Program-made: the position numbers and the translations under genes
Part shown: positions 37,204 to 48,007 of the stretch, one piece after another
Position numbering within the stretch: position 1 is the stretch's first letter
Layout of the letters: every line of letters begins with the position of its first letter
Source of the DNA: Marinovum algicola
GTDB lineage: Bacteria; Pseudomonadota; Alphaproteobacteria; Rhodobacterales; Rhodobacteraceae
Assembly: GCF_900109145.1 (NCBI RefSeq)
Contig: NZ_FNYY01000007.1
Span: forward strand, 147,843 to 211,842
Reading direction: 5' to 3'
Length of the DNA stretch: 64,000 bases
The notes under the pieces: generated by a model
Told to the model about the DNA's origin: nothing
What the model saw: only the letters and a program-made list of their open reading frames with translations
Database searches by the model: none

Positions 37204-39308
37204 TCCGAAACCTCTTTGCTCAGGACAAAGGCCGCCACCGAATTCGCCGCCACGCGGGTGCGCCGCACCGGCATCACCACCGCTGACTGCTCGGCCTGCG
37301 AGGTGTCGATCTCGCGCACCCATTGGCGGCGTCCGGGATCGGGCAGGACAAGCACCTCGGTCCGCGCCTCACGGTTGAAGGCCAGAAGGATGGTGTCGTC
37401 CATGGCGTCGCCCAGGGGATGTTCGGCACAACCGCGCAGCACCAGGCAGAGGCTCGACAGCCCCGGATCGCGCCAGTTCAGCGGCCCGCCGTCAAAGCCC
37501 ATCCAGGCCACGTCGCGTTCGCCGTCGCTGGCGCGTTTGGCACCATGCAGAAAGCATTTCTGCCGCACCAGCGGGTGCGCCTTGCGGAAATTGGTCAGCG
37601 TTGCGGTAAAGGCGATCTGTTCCTGGTCGAGCTTGTCCCAGTCGATCCAGGTGGTCGGATTGTCCTGGCAATAGGCGTTGTTGTTGCCGCCCTGCGAATG
37701 GCCGCCCTCGTCGCCGGCCAGCATCATCGGCGTGCCCTGTGACAGCATGACCGTGGCGAGGATATTGCGCTGCCGCCGCTTGCGCCCGGCCAGGATCATC
37801 GGGTCGTCGGTCTCGCCTTCGACGCCGAAATTGTCGGAATGGTTGGCGTGGTGGCCGTCGTGGTTGTGCTCGCCATTGGCTTCGTTGTGGCGTTCGACAT
37901 AGGCGGTGGTGTCGGCCAGCGTGAAACCGTCATGCGCGGCGGCGAAATTCACCGAGGACCAGGCCCGCCGCCCACGCTGATCGAAGAGATCGGCCGACCC
38001 CAGCAGCGCCGATCCCAAATCCTGGGCGCTGTGGCCGTCACCGCGCCAGAAACGGCGCACGGTGTCGCGGTAGCGGTCATTCCACTCGGCAAAGATCGGC
38101 GGGAAATTCCCGAGCTGATAGCCGCCGGGGCCAATGTCCCAGGGCTCGGCGATCATCTTGACCCCGGCCAGCACCGGATCCTGCCGCAGCGCGGTCAGGA
38201 AGGAACCATGCTGATCGAAACCCTGCCGCCCCCGACAGAGCGTGGTGGCCAGATCGAAGCGAAAGCCGTCGACGCCCATCGCCTGGACCCAGAACCGCAG
38301 GCTGTCCATGATCATCCGCAGCACGAAGGGATGGGTGGTATCCAGCGTGTTGCCGCAGCCGGTGTCATTGACGTAGTACCGCGGCTGACCGTCGAGCAGG
38401 CGGTAATAGGCGGCGTTGTCGAAGCCCTTGAACGACAGTGTCGGCCCAAGCTGATCGCCCTCGGCGGAATGGTTGTAGACCACGTCGAGGATGACCTCGA
38501 TCCCGGCTTTGTGGAACCTCTCGACCATGGCGCGGAACCCGGCCACCCCCTTGGGCCCGAAATAGCGCGGCTCGGGCGCAAAAAAGCCAATGGTGTTGTA
38601 GCCCCAGTAATTCACCAGCCCCTTGTCGCGCAGCATCGGCTCGGATTTCAGCGCCTGCACCGGCAGAAGCTCCACCGCCGCGACGCCCAGCCGGGTCAGA
38701 TGGTCGAGCATCGCGTCGGAGGCCATGCCGTCATAGGTGCCGCGCAAGTCTTCCTCGACGCCCTTGTTCAGCATGGTGGCGCCCTTGACATGGGCCTCGT
38801 AGATCAGCCCGCCGTCATGGCCGCAGGTCAGCGTCCTTGCGTCGAGCGGGAACAGCGCCGGATCGGAGACCACAGATTTCGGCACATGCGGTGCGCTGTC
38901 GCTGGCGGAAAAGCTCAGGTCGTCACCGCCGCCCGCCGCGTCATAGCCATAGGTGGCGTCATGGTCGGAAAAGGCGCCGCGCAGCTCGCGGGTATAGGGA
39001 TCGATCAACAGCTTGTTGGCATTGAAGCGGTGGCCGCGCGACGGTTCGTACGGGCCGTCGACGCGGTAGCCGTAAAGCGTGCCTGGCACCAGCCCCGGCA
39101 CATAGCCGTGCCAAACCGCGCCGTTGCGCTCGGGCAGGTCGACGCGGTGTTCCTCGCGCCGTCCGTCGGGCGAGAACAGGCACAGGGTGATCCGGGTGGC
39201 ATTTTCGGAAAAGACCGCAAAGTTGGTGCCTTCGCCGTCGAAATGCGCCCCGAGTTGATGCGAGCGGCCCGGACGGATTTCGACCGTCATCGGCGCACGG
39301 GTGTTCAT
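37200..39308 (-). CDS. glgX: Glycogen debranching enzyme GlgX
   Basis: A 702-residue GH13 isoamylase-type enzyme that hydrolyses alpha-1,6 branches of phosphorylase-limit glycogen. An N-terminal CBM48 part (PGRSHQLGAHFDGEGTNFAVFS) precedes the catalytic barrel, with VILDVVYNHSAEGD, GFRFDLATTL (nucleophile Asp), MIAEPWDIGPGGYQLG and FAAAHDGFTLAD. It is coupled on both sides by ATGA overlaps to glgA upstream and malQ downstream. Confidence 0.95.
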
Positions 39309-40744
39309 TCGCTCAGAACCTCTTTGTACAGATCGGCATAGGCGCGGGCCGAGCTGTCCCAGCCCACTTCCTGAGACATAGCGGCGCGCTGCATGCTCTG
39401 CCAGTCATCGGTGCTGGCATAAGTGCGAATGGCGCGGTCGAGCGCCTCGGTGACACCCGCGACCCCGACGTCATCAAACAGGAAGCCGGTCGCGGTCTTT
39501 GCCCGCAGTGCGGCCAGGTTGCCGTCGATCACCGTGTCGGCCAGGCCACCGGTGCGGGCCACCACCGGCAAGGTGCCATAGCGCAAGCCGTAAAGCTGGG
39601 TCAGGCCGCAAGGCTCGAAGCGCGACGGGATCAAGATGGCATCGCTGCCCCCTTGCAGCAGATGCGAAAAGCCTTCGTCATAGCCGATGTGGCAGCCGAC
39701 CTTGCCGGGATGCGCTTCGGCCGCGCTGCGGAACGCGGCCTCGAGCTCCGGCGCGCCGGAACCCAGTACCGCGAGCTGGCCGCCGTTGGCGACAAGATGC
39801 GGAATGGCCTCGGCCAGCGCATCCAGCCCTTTTTGCTCGGTCAACCGGCTGATGACGCAGAACAGCGGTCCCTTGTGGGCCGGATCGAGGCCGAGGCGGG
39901 TGCAGATTTCGGCGCGGTTGGCCGCCTTGCCGGCGAGGCTGTCGGCGTCATAGTTGCGGGCCAGTGCCGGGTCGGTCGCCGGGTTCCAGACGTCGGTGTC
40001 GATGCCGTTGAGAATGCCCGAGAGCACCGACTGCCGGGCGCTCAGCACGCCTTCGAGCCCCATGCCGAACCGCGGCGTCAGGATCTCGCGGGCATAGGTC
40101 GGGCTGACGGTGTTGATGCGGTCGGCATAGACCAGCCCGGCCTTTAGAAAGGAAATGTCGCCGTGGTATTCGAACCCATCGGGGGTGAACCAATCCCAGC
40201 GCAGCCCGAGCTGCTGGCCTTCATGCGCGGCGAAGCGGCCCTGAAAGGCGATGTTGTGAATGGTGATCACCGATCTGGGGGCCGGCACGCCGGGCTGTTT
40301 CAGATAGACCGGCGTCAGCCCCGCCTGCCAGTCGTGGGCATGCACGATGTCGGGTTTCCAGTCCGCCAGCCCGTCAAAGCTGATCCGCGCTGCCGCCTGC
40401 GCCAGCGAGGCAAAGCGGCGGTGGTTGTCGTTCCAGTCGTGGCCGCCCTCGTGGGAATAAGGGCCTCCGCGCCGGTCAAAGAGCTGCGGCGCGTCGAGTA
40501 ATAGCAGGGTGAGCCCCTCGGCCTCGACCTGCACCACGCGGCCAGGGCCGCCGGGCAGGTCGCCGAAGCTGGCGACTTCGGTGCCCCGGGCCACCAGCGG
40601 CATGAGCGCCGGATAGGCCGGCAGCATGGTGCGCAGGTCGATGCCAAGCGGCGCGAGCGCCCCCGGCAGCGCGCCCGCCACATCCGCCAGCCCGCCGGTC
40701 TTGATGAAGGGCGCGCATTCCGAGGTGACCATCAGGACATTCAT
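39305..40744 (-). CDS. glgA: Glycogen synthase (ADP-glucose)
   Basis: A 479-residue GT5 glycosyltransferase that extends glycogen from ADP-glucose. The N-terminal ADP-glucose loop KTGGLADVAGALP, HAHDWQAGLTPVYL, and the C-terminal EPCGLTQLYGLRYGTLPVV with the retaining GT Glu are all present. ATG 40744 (MNVLMVTSEC) is the family start; an in-frame ATG three codons earlier also exists. It begins 1 bp past the glgC stop, and its own stop overlaps glgX. Confidence 0.96.
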   Translation of the reverse strand: MNVLMVTSECAPFIKTGGLADVAGALPGALAPLGIDLRTMLPAYPALMPLVARGTEVASFGDLPGGPGRVVQVEAEGLTLLLLDAPQLFDRRGGPYSHEGGHDWNDNHRRFASLAQAAARISFDGLADWKPDIVHAHDWQAGLTPVYLKQPGVPAPRSVITIHNIAFQGRFAAHEGQQLGLRWDWFTPDGFEYHGDISFLKAGLVYADRINTVSPTYAREILTPRFGMGLEGVLSARQSVLSGILNGIDTDVWNPATDPALARNYDADSLAGKAANRAEICTRLGLDPAHKGPLFCVISRLTEQKGLDALAEAIPHLVANGGQLAVLGSGAPELEAAFRSAAEAHPGKVGCHIGYDEGFSHLLQGGSDAILIPSRFEPCGLTQLYGLRYGTLPVVARTGGLADTVIDGNLAALRAKTATGFLFDDVGVAGVTEALDRAIRTYASTDDWQSMQRAAMSQEVGWDSSARAYADLYKEVLSE

Positions 40745-40745
40745 G

Positions 40746-42005
40746 TCAGCCATCCAGCTTGTCGATCATCTTCTGGGTGATCAGGCAGATGCCGTTTTCG
40801 GTGCGGCGAAACCGCTTGGCGTCGGCCTCGGCATCCTCGCCCACCACAAGGCCCTCGGGAATCATGGCGCCGCGGTCGACGATGCAGTTCTTGAGCTTGG
40901 CGTTGCGGCCGATATCGGCATAGGGCAGCACGATGACCCCCTCGAGTTCGGCAAAGCTGTGGGTCCGCACGCCGGTGAACAGCAGGCAGCGATGCAGTTG
41001 CGAGCCCGAGATGATACAGCCGCCCGAAACCATCGACGAGGTGGCAGAGCCGCGGCGGCCTTCCTCGTTGTGAATGAACTTGGCCGGCGGGGTCAGCTCG
41101 GAATAGGTCCAGATCGGCCAGTTCTGGGTATAGAGGTCGAGCTCGGGCTTGAAATCGGTCAGGTCGATATTGGCCTGCCAATAGGCGTCGATAGTGCCGA
41201 CATCGCGCCAGTACGGCCGGTCCTCCAGCCCCGACATCACGCAGGAGCGCCCGAAGGGATGGGCATAGGCGCCGCCTTGGGCCACGATATCGGGAATGAT
41301 GTCATTGCCGAAATCATGGCTGGAGTCCGGATCGTCATTGTCCTTTTCCAGCAACTCGTAAAGGTATTCCGCCTCGAAGACGTAGATCCCCATGCTGGCC
41401 AGCGCGCGGCTCTCGTCGCCGGGCATGGCGGGGGGATTTTCCGGCTTTTCGACGAATTCGAGGATCTTGTCGTTCGCGTCCACTCCCATCACGCCAAAGG
41501 CCCTGGCCTCGTCGCGCGGCACTTCGATACAGCCGACCGTGACCTTGGCGCCGGTCTTGACGTGCTGCTCGATCATGACCGAATAGTCCTGCTTGTAGAT
41601 ATGGTCGCCGGCCAGAACGAGGATGTATTTCGGCCCGTAGCCGCGCAGCACGTTGATGTTCTGCGTCACCGCGTCGGCGGTGCCCTTGTACCAGTTCTCT
41701 TCGTCCATCTGTTGCGAGGCGGGCAGGATGTCGAGGCTTTCGTTGCGCTCCGCGCGGAAGAAGGACCAGCCGCGTTGCAGGTGGCGGATCAGGCTGTGCG
41801 CCTTGTACTGGGTGGCGACCCCGATACGGCGAATGCCGGAGTTGACGGCGTTCGACAGCGCAAAGTCGATGATCCGCGTCTTGCCGCCAAAGAACACCGC
41901 CGGTTTTGCCCGGATATCGGTCATTTCCTTCAATCGGCTGCCGCGCCCCCCGGCCAGAACATAGGCCATCGTTTGTTGCGCGAGTTCGTGTCGTGCCTGT
42001 GTCAT
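40746..42005 (-). CDS. glgC: Glucose-1-phosphate adenylyltransferase
   Basis: A 419-residue ADP-glucose pyrophosphorylase, the committed and usually allosterically controlled step of glycogen synthesis. The nucleotide motif is [20 protein letters not shown]; the glucose-1-phosphate region reads [17 protein letters not shown] and [12 protein letters not shown]. The C-terminal part is a left-handed beta-helix. GGGAGG stands 5-10 bases before the ATG, the strongest ribosome site in the operon. 46 bp separate it from glgB, the only clear gap, so an internal promoter is possible. Confidence 0.97.
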   Translation of the reverse strand: MTQARHELAQQTMAYVLAGGRGSRLKEMTDIRAKPAVFFGGKTRIIDFALSNAVNSGIRRIGVATQYKAHSLIRHLQRGWSFFRAERNESLDILPASQQMDEENWYKGTADAVTQNINVLRGYGPKYILVLAGDHIYKQDYSVMIEQHVKTGAKVTVGCIEVPRDEARAFGVMGVDANDKILEFVEKPENPPAMPGDESRALASMGIYVFEAEYLYELLEKDNDDPDSSHDFGNDIIPDIVAQGGAYAHPFGRSCVMSGLEDRPYWRDVGTIDAYWQANIDLTDFKPELDLYTQNWPIWTYSELTPPAKFIHNEEGRRGSATSSMVSGGCIISGSQLHRCLLFTGVRTHSFAELEGVIVLPYADIGRNAKLKNCIVDRGAMIPEGLVVGEDAEADAKRFRRTENGICLITQKMIDKLDG

Positions 42006-42051
42006 CGGGTCCTCCCAGACTTGATCGGATGGTCTAATAAATGGTTGAAAT

Positions 42052-44262
42052 TCATGTGCCTTTATAGCGCAGGAAGGTTGTCGCCAGCGGCGGCACGGTC
42101 AGCTCGATCGACTGCGCGCAGCCATGCGCCGGCTCTTCCGTCGTGGCCAGCGGGGTGGCGTTGACCTGGTTGCTGCCGGCATAGGCGGCCGCATCGGTGT
42201 TCAGAACTTCCTCCCAGGTTCCCGCCAGCGGCACGCCGATACGATAGCCGGGTCGTGTCACCGGCGTGAAATTGCAGACCACCAGCACCGGGTCGCTGCC
42301 GTCCTTGCTGTGGCGGAGCCAGGAAAACACCGACTCGCCGGCGTTGCCGCCGTCGATCCAGCGGAAGCCCTCGGGCTTGCTGTCGAGCTCGTAGAGCGCA
42401 GGGGTGTCGCGATAGAGGTGGTTGAGATCGCGGACCAGCGACTGCACGCCCTTGTGGGTCGGATACTCGAGCAGGTGCCAGTCGAGGCTCTTTTCGTTGT
42501 TCCACTCATCCCACTGGCCAAACTCGCAGGACATGAAGAGCAGCTTCTTGCCCGGATGGCCCCACATGAAGCCGTAATAGGCCCGCAAATTGGCAAAGCG
42601 CTGCCAATCGTCGCCCGGCATCCGGTCGAGGATCGAGCCCTTGCCATGCACCACCTCGTCATGGCTCAGCGGCAGCACGAAATTCTCGGAAAAGGCATAA
42701 TGCAGCCCGAAGGTCATCTTGTCGTGGTGATACTTCCGGTGGATCGGATCTTCGCCCATGTAGCGCAGGGTGTCGTTCATCCAGCCCATGTTCCACTTGA
42801 AGCCGAAGCCAAGGCCGCCGGTGTCGGTGGGGGCGGAGACGCCGGGGAAGGCGGTGCTTTCCTCGGCGATGGTCATGATGTCGGGCTGGTCGGCATAGAC
42901 CGCCTCGTTCATCCGCTGCATGAAGGAGATGGCTTCGAGGTTCTCGCGGCCGCCGTGGATGTTGGGCACCCATTCGCCCTCTTTCCGGGAATAGTCGCGA
43001 TAGAGCATCGAAGCCACGGCATCAACGCGCAGCCCGTCGATGTGATATTCCTGCACCCAGAATTTCGCGTTGGCGATCAGATAATTGGCCACCTCTGTCC
43101 GGCCGTAGTTATAGACCAGCGTGTTCCAATCCGGGTGATAGCCTTCTTTCGGATCGGCATGTTCGTAAAGCGCCGATCCATCGAACCGGCCAAGGCCGTG
43201 TTCGTCTGTCGGGAAATGGCCCGGCACCCAGTCGATGATCAGCCCGATTCCCGCCTGGTGGCAGGCATCGACGAAATAGCGGAAATCGTCGGGCGTGCCG
43301 AAGCGCGAGGTGGGGGCGTAGAGCCCCACCGGCTGATATCCCCAGGAGCCGCCGAAGGGATATTCGCTGATCGGCGTGGTCTCGATATGGGTGAACCCCA
43401 TCTCCTTGACATAAGAAACCAGCGCGTCGGCCATTTCGCGATAGGTGAGCGAGCGGCCATCCTCTTCGGGCACCCGCCGCCAGCTTTCGAGGTGCACCTC
43501 GTAGACCGAGATCGGCCGGTCGATGCGGTGCGCGCCGCTGCGCCGTGCCATCCAGTCGCCGTCCTGCCAGTCGTAGCGCGACAGGTCGCGCACCACCGAG
43601 GCGGTGCGCGGCGGAAGCTCTGCGCCAAAGCCCACCGGATCGGCCTTGAGCGGCATCAGCTGACCGTCGATGCCCAGCACCTCGTATTTGTAGGCGGTGC
43701 CATCGGCGACGTCGGGCACAAAGATCTCGTGCACACCGGTCGCGCCCCGCCGGCGCATGACAAACCGGCGGCCATCCCAGCCGTTGAAATCGCCGACAAC
43801 CGAAACCCGCCGGGCGTTCGGGGCCCAGACCGCGAAATGCGTGCCCTCGACACCTTCATGGGTCATCACATGCGCGCCGAGCGCTTTCCACAGATATCCG
43901 TGCGTGCCTTCGCCCAGCAGGTATTCGTCGAATTCGCCCAGCACGTTGCCAAAGGCATAGGGGTCGTATTCCGTCCAAACGTTGCCGCCCCGGGTCATCC
44001 GCAGCTTGTAGTCAAAGCGTTTCTTGCGCCGCGGCACCTCGGCGGCAAAAACGCCGTCGCCCCCCGTGACCCGCCCGAGCGAAACAACCGCCTTGCCAGT
44101 CTTGGCATCGATCAGTTCGACGCTGTCTGCTTCGGGGCGGAACACACGCACGACAAGCTTGCCGTCGGTCTCGTGCATCCCGAGCACGGCAAAGGGATTG
44201 CCGTGCGACCCATCTGCAAGGGAGGCTGCTTCTTCGGGGTGGATCAGGGGGGCGTCAATCAT
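42052..44262 (-). CDS. glgB: 1,4-alpha-glucan branching enzyme
   Basis: A 736-residue GH13 enzyme that makes alpha-1,6 branches. Two N-terminal CBM48-type domains cover about residues 1-230 ([25 protein letters not shown] in the second, shown here in part as [20 protein letters not shown]). The barrel has [32 protein letters not shown] (nucleophile Asp), [12 protein letters not shown] (acid Glu) and [14 protein letters not shown]. The ATG overlaps the glgP stop. Full family length, nothing missing. Confidence 0.97.
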   Translation of the reverse strand: MIDAPLIHPEEAASLADGSHGNPFAVLGMHETDGKLVVRVFRPEADSVELIDAKTGKAVVSLGRVTGGDGVFAAEVPRRKKRFDYKLRMTRGGNVWTEYDPYAFGNVLGEFDEYLLGEGTHGYLWKALGAHVMTHEGVEGTHFAVWAPNARRVSVVGDFNGWDGRRFVMRRRGATGVHEIFVPDVADGTAYKYEVLGIDGQLMPLKADPVGFGAELPPRTASVVRDLSRYDWQDGDWMARRSGAHRIDRPISVYEVHLESWRRVPEEDGRSLTYREMADALVSYVKEMGFTHIETTPISEYPFGGSWGYQPVGLYAPTSRFGTPDDFRYFVDACHQAGIGLIIDWVPGHFPTDEHGLGRFDGSALYEHADPKEGYHPDWNTLVYNYGRTEVANYLIANAKFWVQEYHIDGLRVDAVASMLYRDYSRKEGEWVPNIHGGRENLEAISFMQRMNEAVYADQPDIMTIAEESTAFPGVSAPTDTGGLGFGFKWNMGWMNDTLRYMGEDPIHRKYHHDKMTFGLHYAFSENFVLPLSHDEVVHGKGSILDRMPGDDWQRFANLRAYYGFMWGHPGKKLLFMSCEFGQWDEWNNEKSLDWHLLEYPTHKGVQSLVRDLNHLYRDTPALYELDSKPEGFRWIDGGNAGESVFSWLRHSKDGSDPVLVVCNFTPVTRPGYRIGVPLAGTWEEVLNTDAAAYAGSNQVNATPLATTEEPAHGCAQSIELTVPPLATTFLRYKGT

Positions 44263-46637
44263 GCAATTTTCTCCATTCCACCAGTGTTGACCGGGCCCGC
44301 ATGCCAGATATCGCGCGCGTAGCCCTGAATCGTGCGATCCGACGAGAACCAGCCCATGTTGGCCGTGTTCTTGAGCGCCATGGCCGCCCAGCCGGTCTTG
44401 CTGCGATAGGCGACATCAACACGGCGCTGCGCGTCGAAATAGCTGTCGAAATCGCAGGTCACGAGGAAGTAGTCGTGATCGTAGAGATTGCCGACAAGTT
44501 CATGGTAGCGCGTGACTTCGTCCGGGCAAAACACACCATCGACGATCTGGCCCAGCACCCGGCTCAGCCGCGGGCTGGCCTCGATGGCGGCGCGGGCGAA
44601 GCCATGTTGCAGGCGGCGTTCCTGCACCTCCTGCGCGGTTAGACCGAAGAGGAAGAAGTTCTCGGCGCCCACATGCTCGCGGATCTCGACATTGGCGCCG
44701 TCGAGCGTGCCGATGGTCAGCGCGCCGTTCAGGGCGAATTTCATGTTGCCGGTGCCCGAGGCTTCCTTGCCGGCGGTCGAGATCTGTTCGCTGAGGTCGG
44801 CGGCGGGGATCAGATTCTCGGCCATGGTGACATTGTAGTTCGGCGGATAGACCACCTTGAGCAGATCGCCGGTCACCGGGTCGTTGTTGATCCGGGTGGC
44901 GACGTCGTTGATCAGGTGGATGATCTGCTTGGCGACGTGATAGCCCGGCGCCGCCTTGCCGCCAAAGATCTTGACGCGCGGCGTCCAGTCGCCGCCCGGA
45001 TTGTCGCGGATCTCGTTCCAGAGCGCCACGGTCTCGAGGATGTTCATCAACTGGCGCTTGTATTCGTGGATCCGCTTGATCTGCACGTCGAACATCGCGT
45101 CGGGGTTCACCTCGGTGCCGCAGGTTTGCCTGATCCATTGCGCCAGTTGCACCTTGTTGGCGCGCTTGGCGGCCTGGAACTCGGCGAGGAACGCCTTGTC
45201 GCCGGATTTCTCGTTCAGCGCCTTGAGCTGTTCGAGATCGGCCACCCAGCCGTCGCCGATTTCGCGGGTGATGAGATCGGAGAGGGGCTGGTTGCAGGTA
45301 TACAGCCAGCGCCGCGGGGTGATGCCGTTGGTCTGATTGATGATCCGGGTCGGGTGGATCTTGTGCAGATCCTCGAACACCGTCTCCTTGACCAGCTCGC
45401 TGTGCAGCGCCGAGACGCCATTGACCTTGTGCGCCATGATGAAGGCCAGTTCGCCCATCTGCACATGGTCATGCTCGATGATGCGCGGGCTGCCGGGGTG
45501 GCGTTCCCGGTGGTCGTGGTCGATGGCGCGGATGATTTCCAGATGCCGGGGCAACACATAGGCCATCAGCCCGACGTGCCATTTCTCCAGCGCCTCGGGC
45601 AGCAGCGTGTGGTTGGTGTAGCCCAGGCAGTTGCGGACGATTTCGATGGCTTCGGGCATCTCGAGCCCGTGCACGTCGACCAGTTGCCGCACCAGTTCCG
45701 GCCCGGCAATCGCCGGGTGGGTGTCGTTGAGCTGGATCGCCACGTGATCGGGCAGGGCGCGCAGATCGTCGTGATCGCTCAGGTAGCGCCGCATCAGGTC
45801 CATCAGCGAGGCGGCGGTGAAGAAATATTCCTGCTTCAGCCGCAGCTGCTTGCCGGCGTCGGTGGTGTCATCGGGGTAAAGCACGCGGCTGATGGTGCGC
45901 GCCAGCGCCTCGGAGCGGCCGGCGGCAAGGTAATCGCCCCGGTTGAAGCTCTCGAGGTCAAACGCCCCCGGCGCCTTGGCCGACCAGAGCCGCAAAGTGT
46001 TGCCCCAGGTGCCCTTCCAACCGATCACCGGCGTGTCATAGGCGGTGGCCAGCACGGTCTCGGACGAGATCCAGCGCGCCTTGCCTTCGTGATGCTCGAC
46101 ATGGCCGCCGAACTGGATGCGGTATTTCACCTCCGGCCGTTCGAATTCCCAGGCGTGGCGCTGGGTCAGCCAGGTCTCGGCGGTCTCGACCTGCTTGCCG
46201 TCGGAAAACTTCTGCTCGAACAGCCCGTGTTCGTAGCGGATGCCGTAGCCATAAGCCGGGATGCCCAGGGTCGCCAGCGAGTCCATGAAGCAGGCGGCAA
46301 GACGCCCGAGGCCGCCGTTGCCCAGCGCCGCATCGGGCTCGTCATGCACGATTTCCTCGTAATCCTGGCCCAGCGCCTCGATGGCGTGGCGGGCTTCGCG
46401 GTCGAGGCCGAGGTTGGCGGCCATGTCCTCGACCAGCCGGCCCATCAGAAACTCGAGCGAGAGGTAATAGACGCGTTTGGCGTTCGAGGCATAGGTCTCG
46501 CGCGTGGAGCGATACCAATGATCGACCATCCGGTCGCGCAGCGCCAGCGACAGCGCGATGCGCCAGTCGTAAACCGAGGAATGCTCGGCGTCCTTGCCCA
46601 GCGAATAGCGGATATGGTGAAGGATTTCGTCTTTCAT
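44259..46637 (-). CDS. glgP: Glycogen/starch phosphorylase
   Basis: A 792-residue GT35 enzyme that releases glucose-1-phosphate from glycogen ends. The PLP lysine lies in [19 protein letters not shown], with [10 protein letters not shown] after it. The N-terminal part has [28 protein letters not shown] and [15 protein letters not shown]. It is the first gene of the seven-gene operon, so breakdown and synthesis genes share one transcript. A LacI-type palindrome lies 33 bp upstream of the ATG. Confidence 0.97.
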   Translation of the reverse strand: MKDEILHHIRYSLGKDAEHSSVYDWRIALSLALRDRMVDHWYRSTRETYASNAKRVYYLSLEFLMGRLVEDMAANLGLDREARHAIEALGQDYEEIVHDEPDAALGNGGLGRLAACFMDSLATLGIPAYGYGIRYEHGLFEQKFSDGKQVETAETWLTQRHAWEFERPEVKYRIQFGGHVEHHEGKARWISSETVLATAYDTPVIGWKGTWGNTLRLWSAKAPGAFDLESFNRGDYLAAGRSEALARTISRVLYPDDTTDAGKQLRLKQEYFFTAASLMDLMRRYLSDHDDLRALPDHVAIQLNDTHPAIAGPELVRQLVDVHGLEMPEAIEIVRNCLGYTNHTLLPEALEKWHVGLMAYVLPRHLEIIRAIDHDHRERHPGSPRIIEHDHVQMGELAFIMAHKVNGVSALHSELVKETVFEDLHKIHPTRIINQTNGITPRRWLYTCNQPLSDLITREIGDGWVADLEQLKALNEKSGDKAFLAEFQAAKRANKVQLAQWIRQTCGTEVNPDAMFDVQIKRIHEYKRQLMNILETVALWNEIRDNPGGDWTPRVKIFGGKAAPGYHVAKQIIHLINDVATRINNDPVTGDLLKVVYPPNYNVTMAENLIPAADLSEQISTAGKEASGTGNMKFALNGALTIGTLDGANVEIREHVGAENFFLFGLTAQEVQERRLQHGFARAAIEASPRLSRVLGQIVDGVFCPDEVTRYHELVGNLYDHDYFLVTCDFDSYFDAQRRVDVAYRSKTGWAAMALKNTANMGWFSSDRTIQGYARDIWHAGPVNTGGMEKIA

Positions 46638-46669
46638 CTGGCTTGCTCACAGCAATTTCTTTGAGGTAC

Positions 46670-46683
46670 TGTTAGCGCTAAAC
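46670..46683. promoter_or_regulatory. Candidate LacI-family operator ahead of the glycogen operon
   Basis: TGTTAGCGCTAAAC has a perfect 10-base palindromic core TTAGCGCTAA with a central CG, the hallmark of LacI/GalR operators. It lies 33-46 bp upstream of the glgP ATG, where a repressor would block transcription. No LacI-family gene is in the window. Confidence 0.55.
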
Positions 46684-46764
46684 CCGCCATTTTTCCACTC
46701 GGAACGTCGCGTCCGGCCAATTTGCCACATTGCCCGGTCGCGTGGGCCCGAGACCGGCGGCAGG

Positions 46765-47949
46765 TCATTGCGCACACAGCATGAGACGCTCAAGCCCGTG
46801 AAAATGGTAGAGGTTCGCGTAGCGCGGCGACGCGGCGAGGCGCAGGCCGGGCAGGCGGGCGAAGAGCACCTGAAGCGCAATGCGTAACTCGAGCCGGGCC
46901 AGCGGCGCGCCAACGCAGAAATGGCGGCCGGCGCCAAAGGCCACATGCGGCTTCAGATGTCGATTCGGATCGAAACGGTCGGGGTCGACCCACATCTCGG
47001 GATCGCGGCCGGCCGCCCCCAGCAAGAGGCCGATGCGGTCGCCGCGTCGCAAGGGGCTGCGCCCGATCTCGAGGTCTTCGTATACCCAGCGGGTGAACAT
47101 GTGCAGCGGCGGATCGAACCGCAGGATTTCCTCGACCGTCGCATCGATCATCGAATCAGAGGTCCATTCGGGGCGCATGCCGGTCTCGAGCATCGCCTTC
47201 ACCCCATTGCCCAGAGTATGCACCGTGGCCTCATGGCCGGCGTTCAGCACCAGAACGCAGGTGGCGATCAGCTCGTCCAGGCTCAGCTTTTCGCCATCGG
47301 CCTCTGCTGCGATCAGCCGGGTGATCAGATCGTCCGAGGGGGTGCGGCGGCGGGTGGCGATGTAATCGGCCAGAAAGGCCGAAAACTCGCGCGCGGCGGC
47401 ATTGGCGCCGTCTTCGATCGCCCGGTCTCGCCGGGCCTGGTACATCGCCACCATGTCGTTTGACCAGGCCAGCAACCGGTCGGCCATGTCGTCGGGCACG
47501 CCCAGCAGCCGGGCGATCACGATCACCGGCACCTGGGTGGCATACTGCGGCAACAGGTCGAAATCGCCCTCGGGGAACGCGTCGATCAAGTGGTGACAGA
47601 GCGCCTCGATCTCCGGCGCCAGCCCGGCAATGCCGCGAGCGGTGAAGGCATGCAGCACCAGCATGCGCAGCCGGGTGTGGCGCGGCGCTTCCAGTTCCAG
47701 CATGGAATTGTCGTCGATTGCATAGAAGTCGCGCAGATGCGCGGGCCGCGGCTCTTTCAGCTCGTCGGGTGCCTCGCGGCCCATGCGGCTGTCGCGCAGG
47801 GCGGCATTGACGGCGGCATGCGAAAAGGCGCAGTGGATCCCATAGTCGCGCCATTGGTGCACGGCGCCCCTGGCCCGCGCCTCGGCGTAAAACGGATAGG
47901 GATTCTGGACAAAACCCGGGTCGGTCGGAGATTGCGAAAGCTCTGCCAT
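46765..47949 (-). CDS. Cytochrome P450
   Basis: A 394-residue soluble bacterial P450. The haem-thiolate motif is FGAGRHFCVGAPLARLEL with the Cys ligand. The K-helix ExxR is in EEILRFDPP. The I-helix reads LNAGHEATVHTLGNG, with His-Glu in place of the more common Glu/Asp-Thr arrangement, a small variation also seen in other bacterial P450s. AGGATGAT precedes the ATG. No ferredoxin or reductase gene is adjacent, so electron partners and substrate are unknown. It is divergent from dctB across 58 bp. Confidence 0.92.
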   Translation of the reverse strand: MAELSQSPTDPGFVQNPYPFYAEARARGAVHQWRDYGIHCAFSHAAVNAALRDSRMGREAPDELKEPRPAHLRDFYAIDDNSMLELEAPRHTRLRMLVLHAFTARGIAGLAPEIEALCHHLIDAFPEGDFDLLPQYATQVPVIVIARLLGVPDDMADRLLAWSNDMVAMYQARRDRAIEDGANAAAREFSAFLADYIATRRRTPSDDLITRLIAAEADGEKLSLDELIATCVLVLNAGHEATVHTLGNGVKAMLETGMRPEWTSDSMIDATVEEILRFDPPLHMFTRWVYEDLEIGRSPLRRGDRIGLLLGAAGRDPEMWVDPDRFDPNRHLKPHVAFGAGRHFCVGAPLARLELRIALQVLFARLPGLRLAASPRYANLYHFHGLERLMLCAQ

Positions 47950-48007
47950 GAGATCATCCTGACGGGCTGGCTTTCCTTTGCAAGGGGGGACGCGCTAAAG
48001 TATCGTC

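Noticed and set aside
42124..46664. Long plus-strand frames opposite glgB and glgP
   Set aside because: Both glgB and glgP have every catalytic motif on the minus strand; the plus-strand frames have none.
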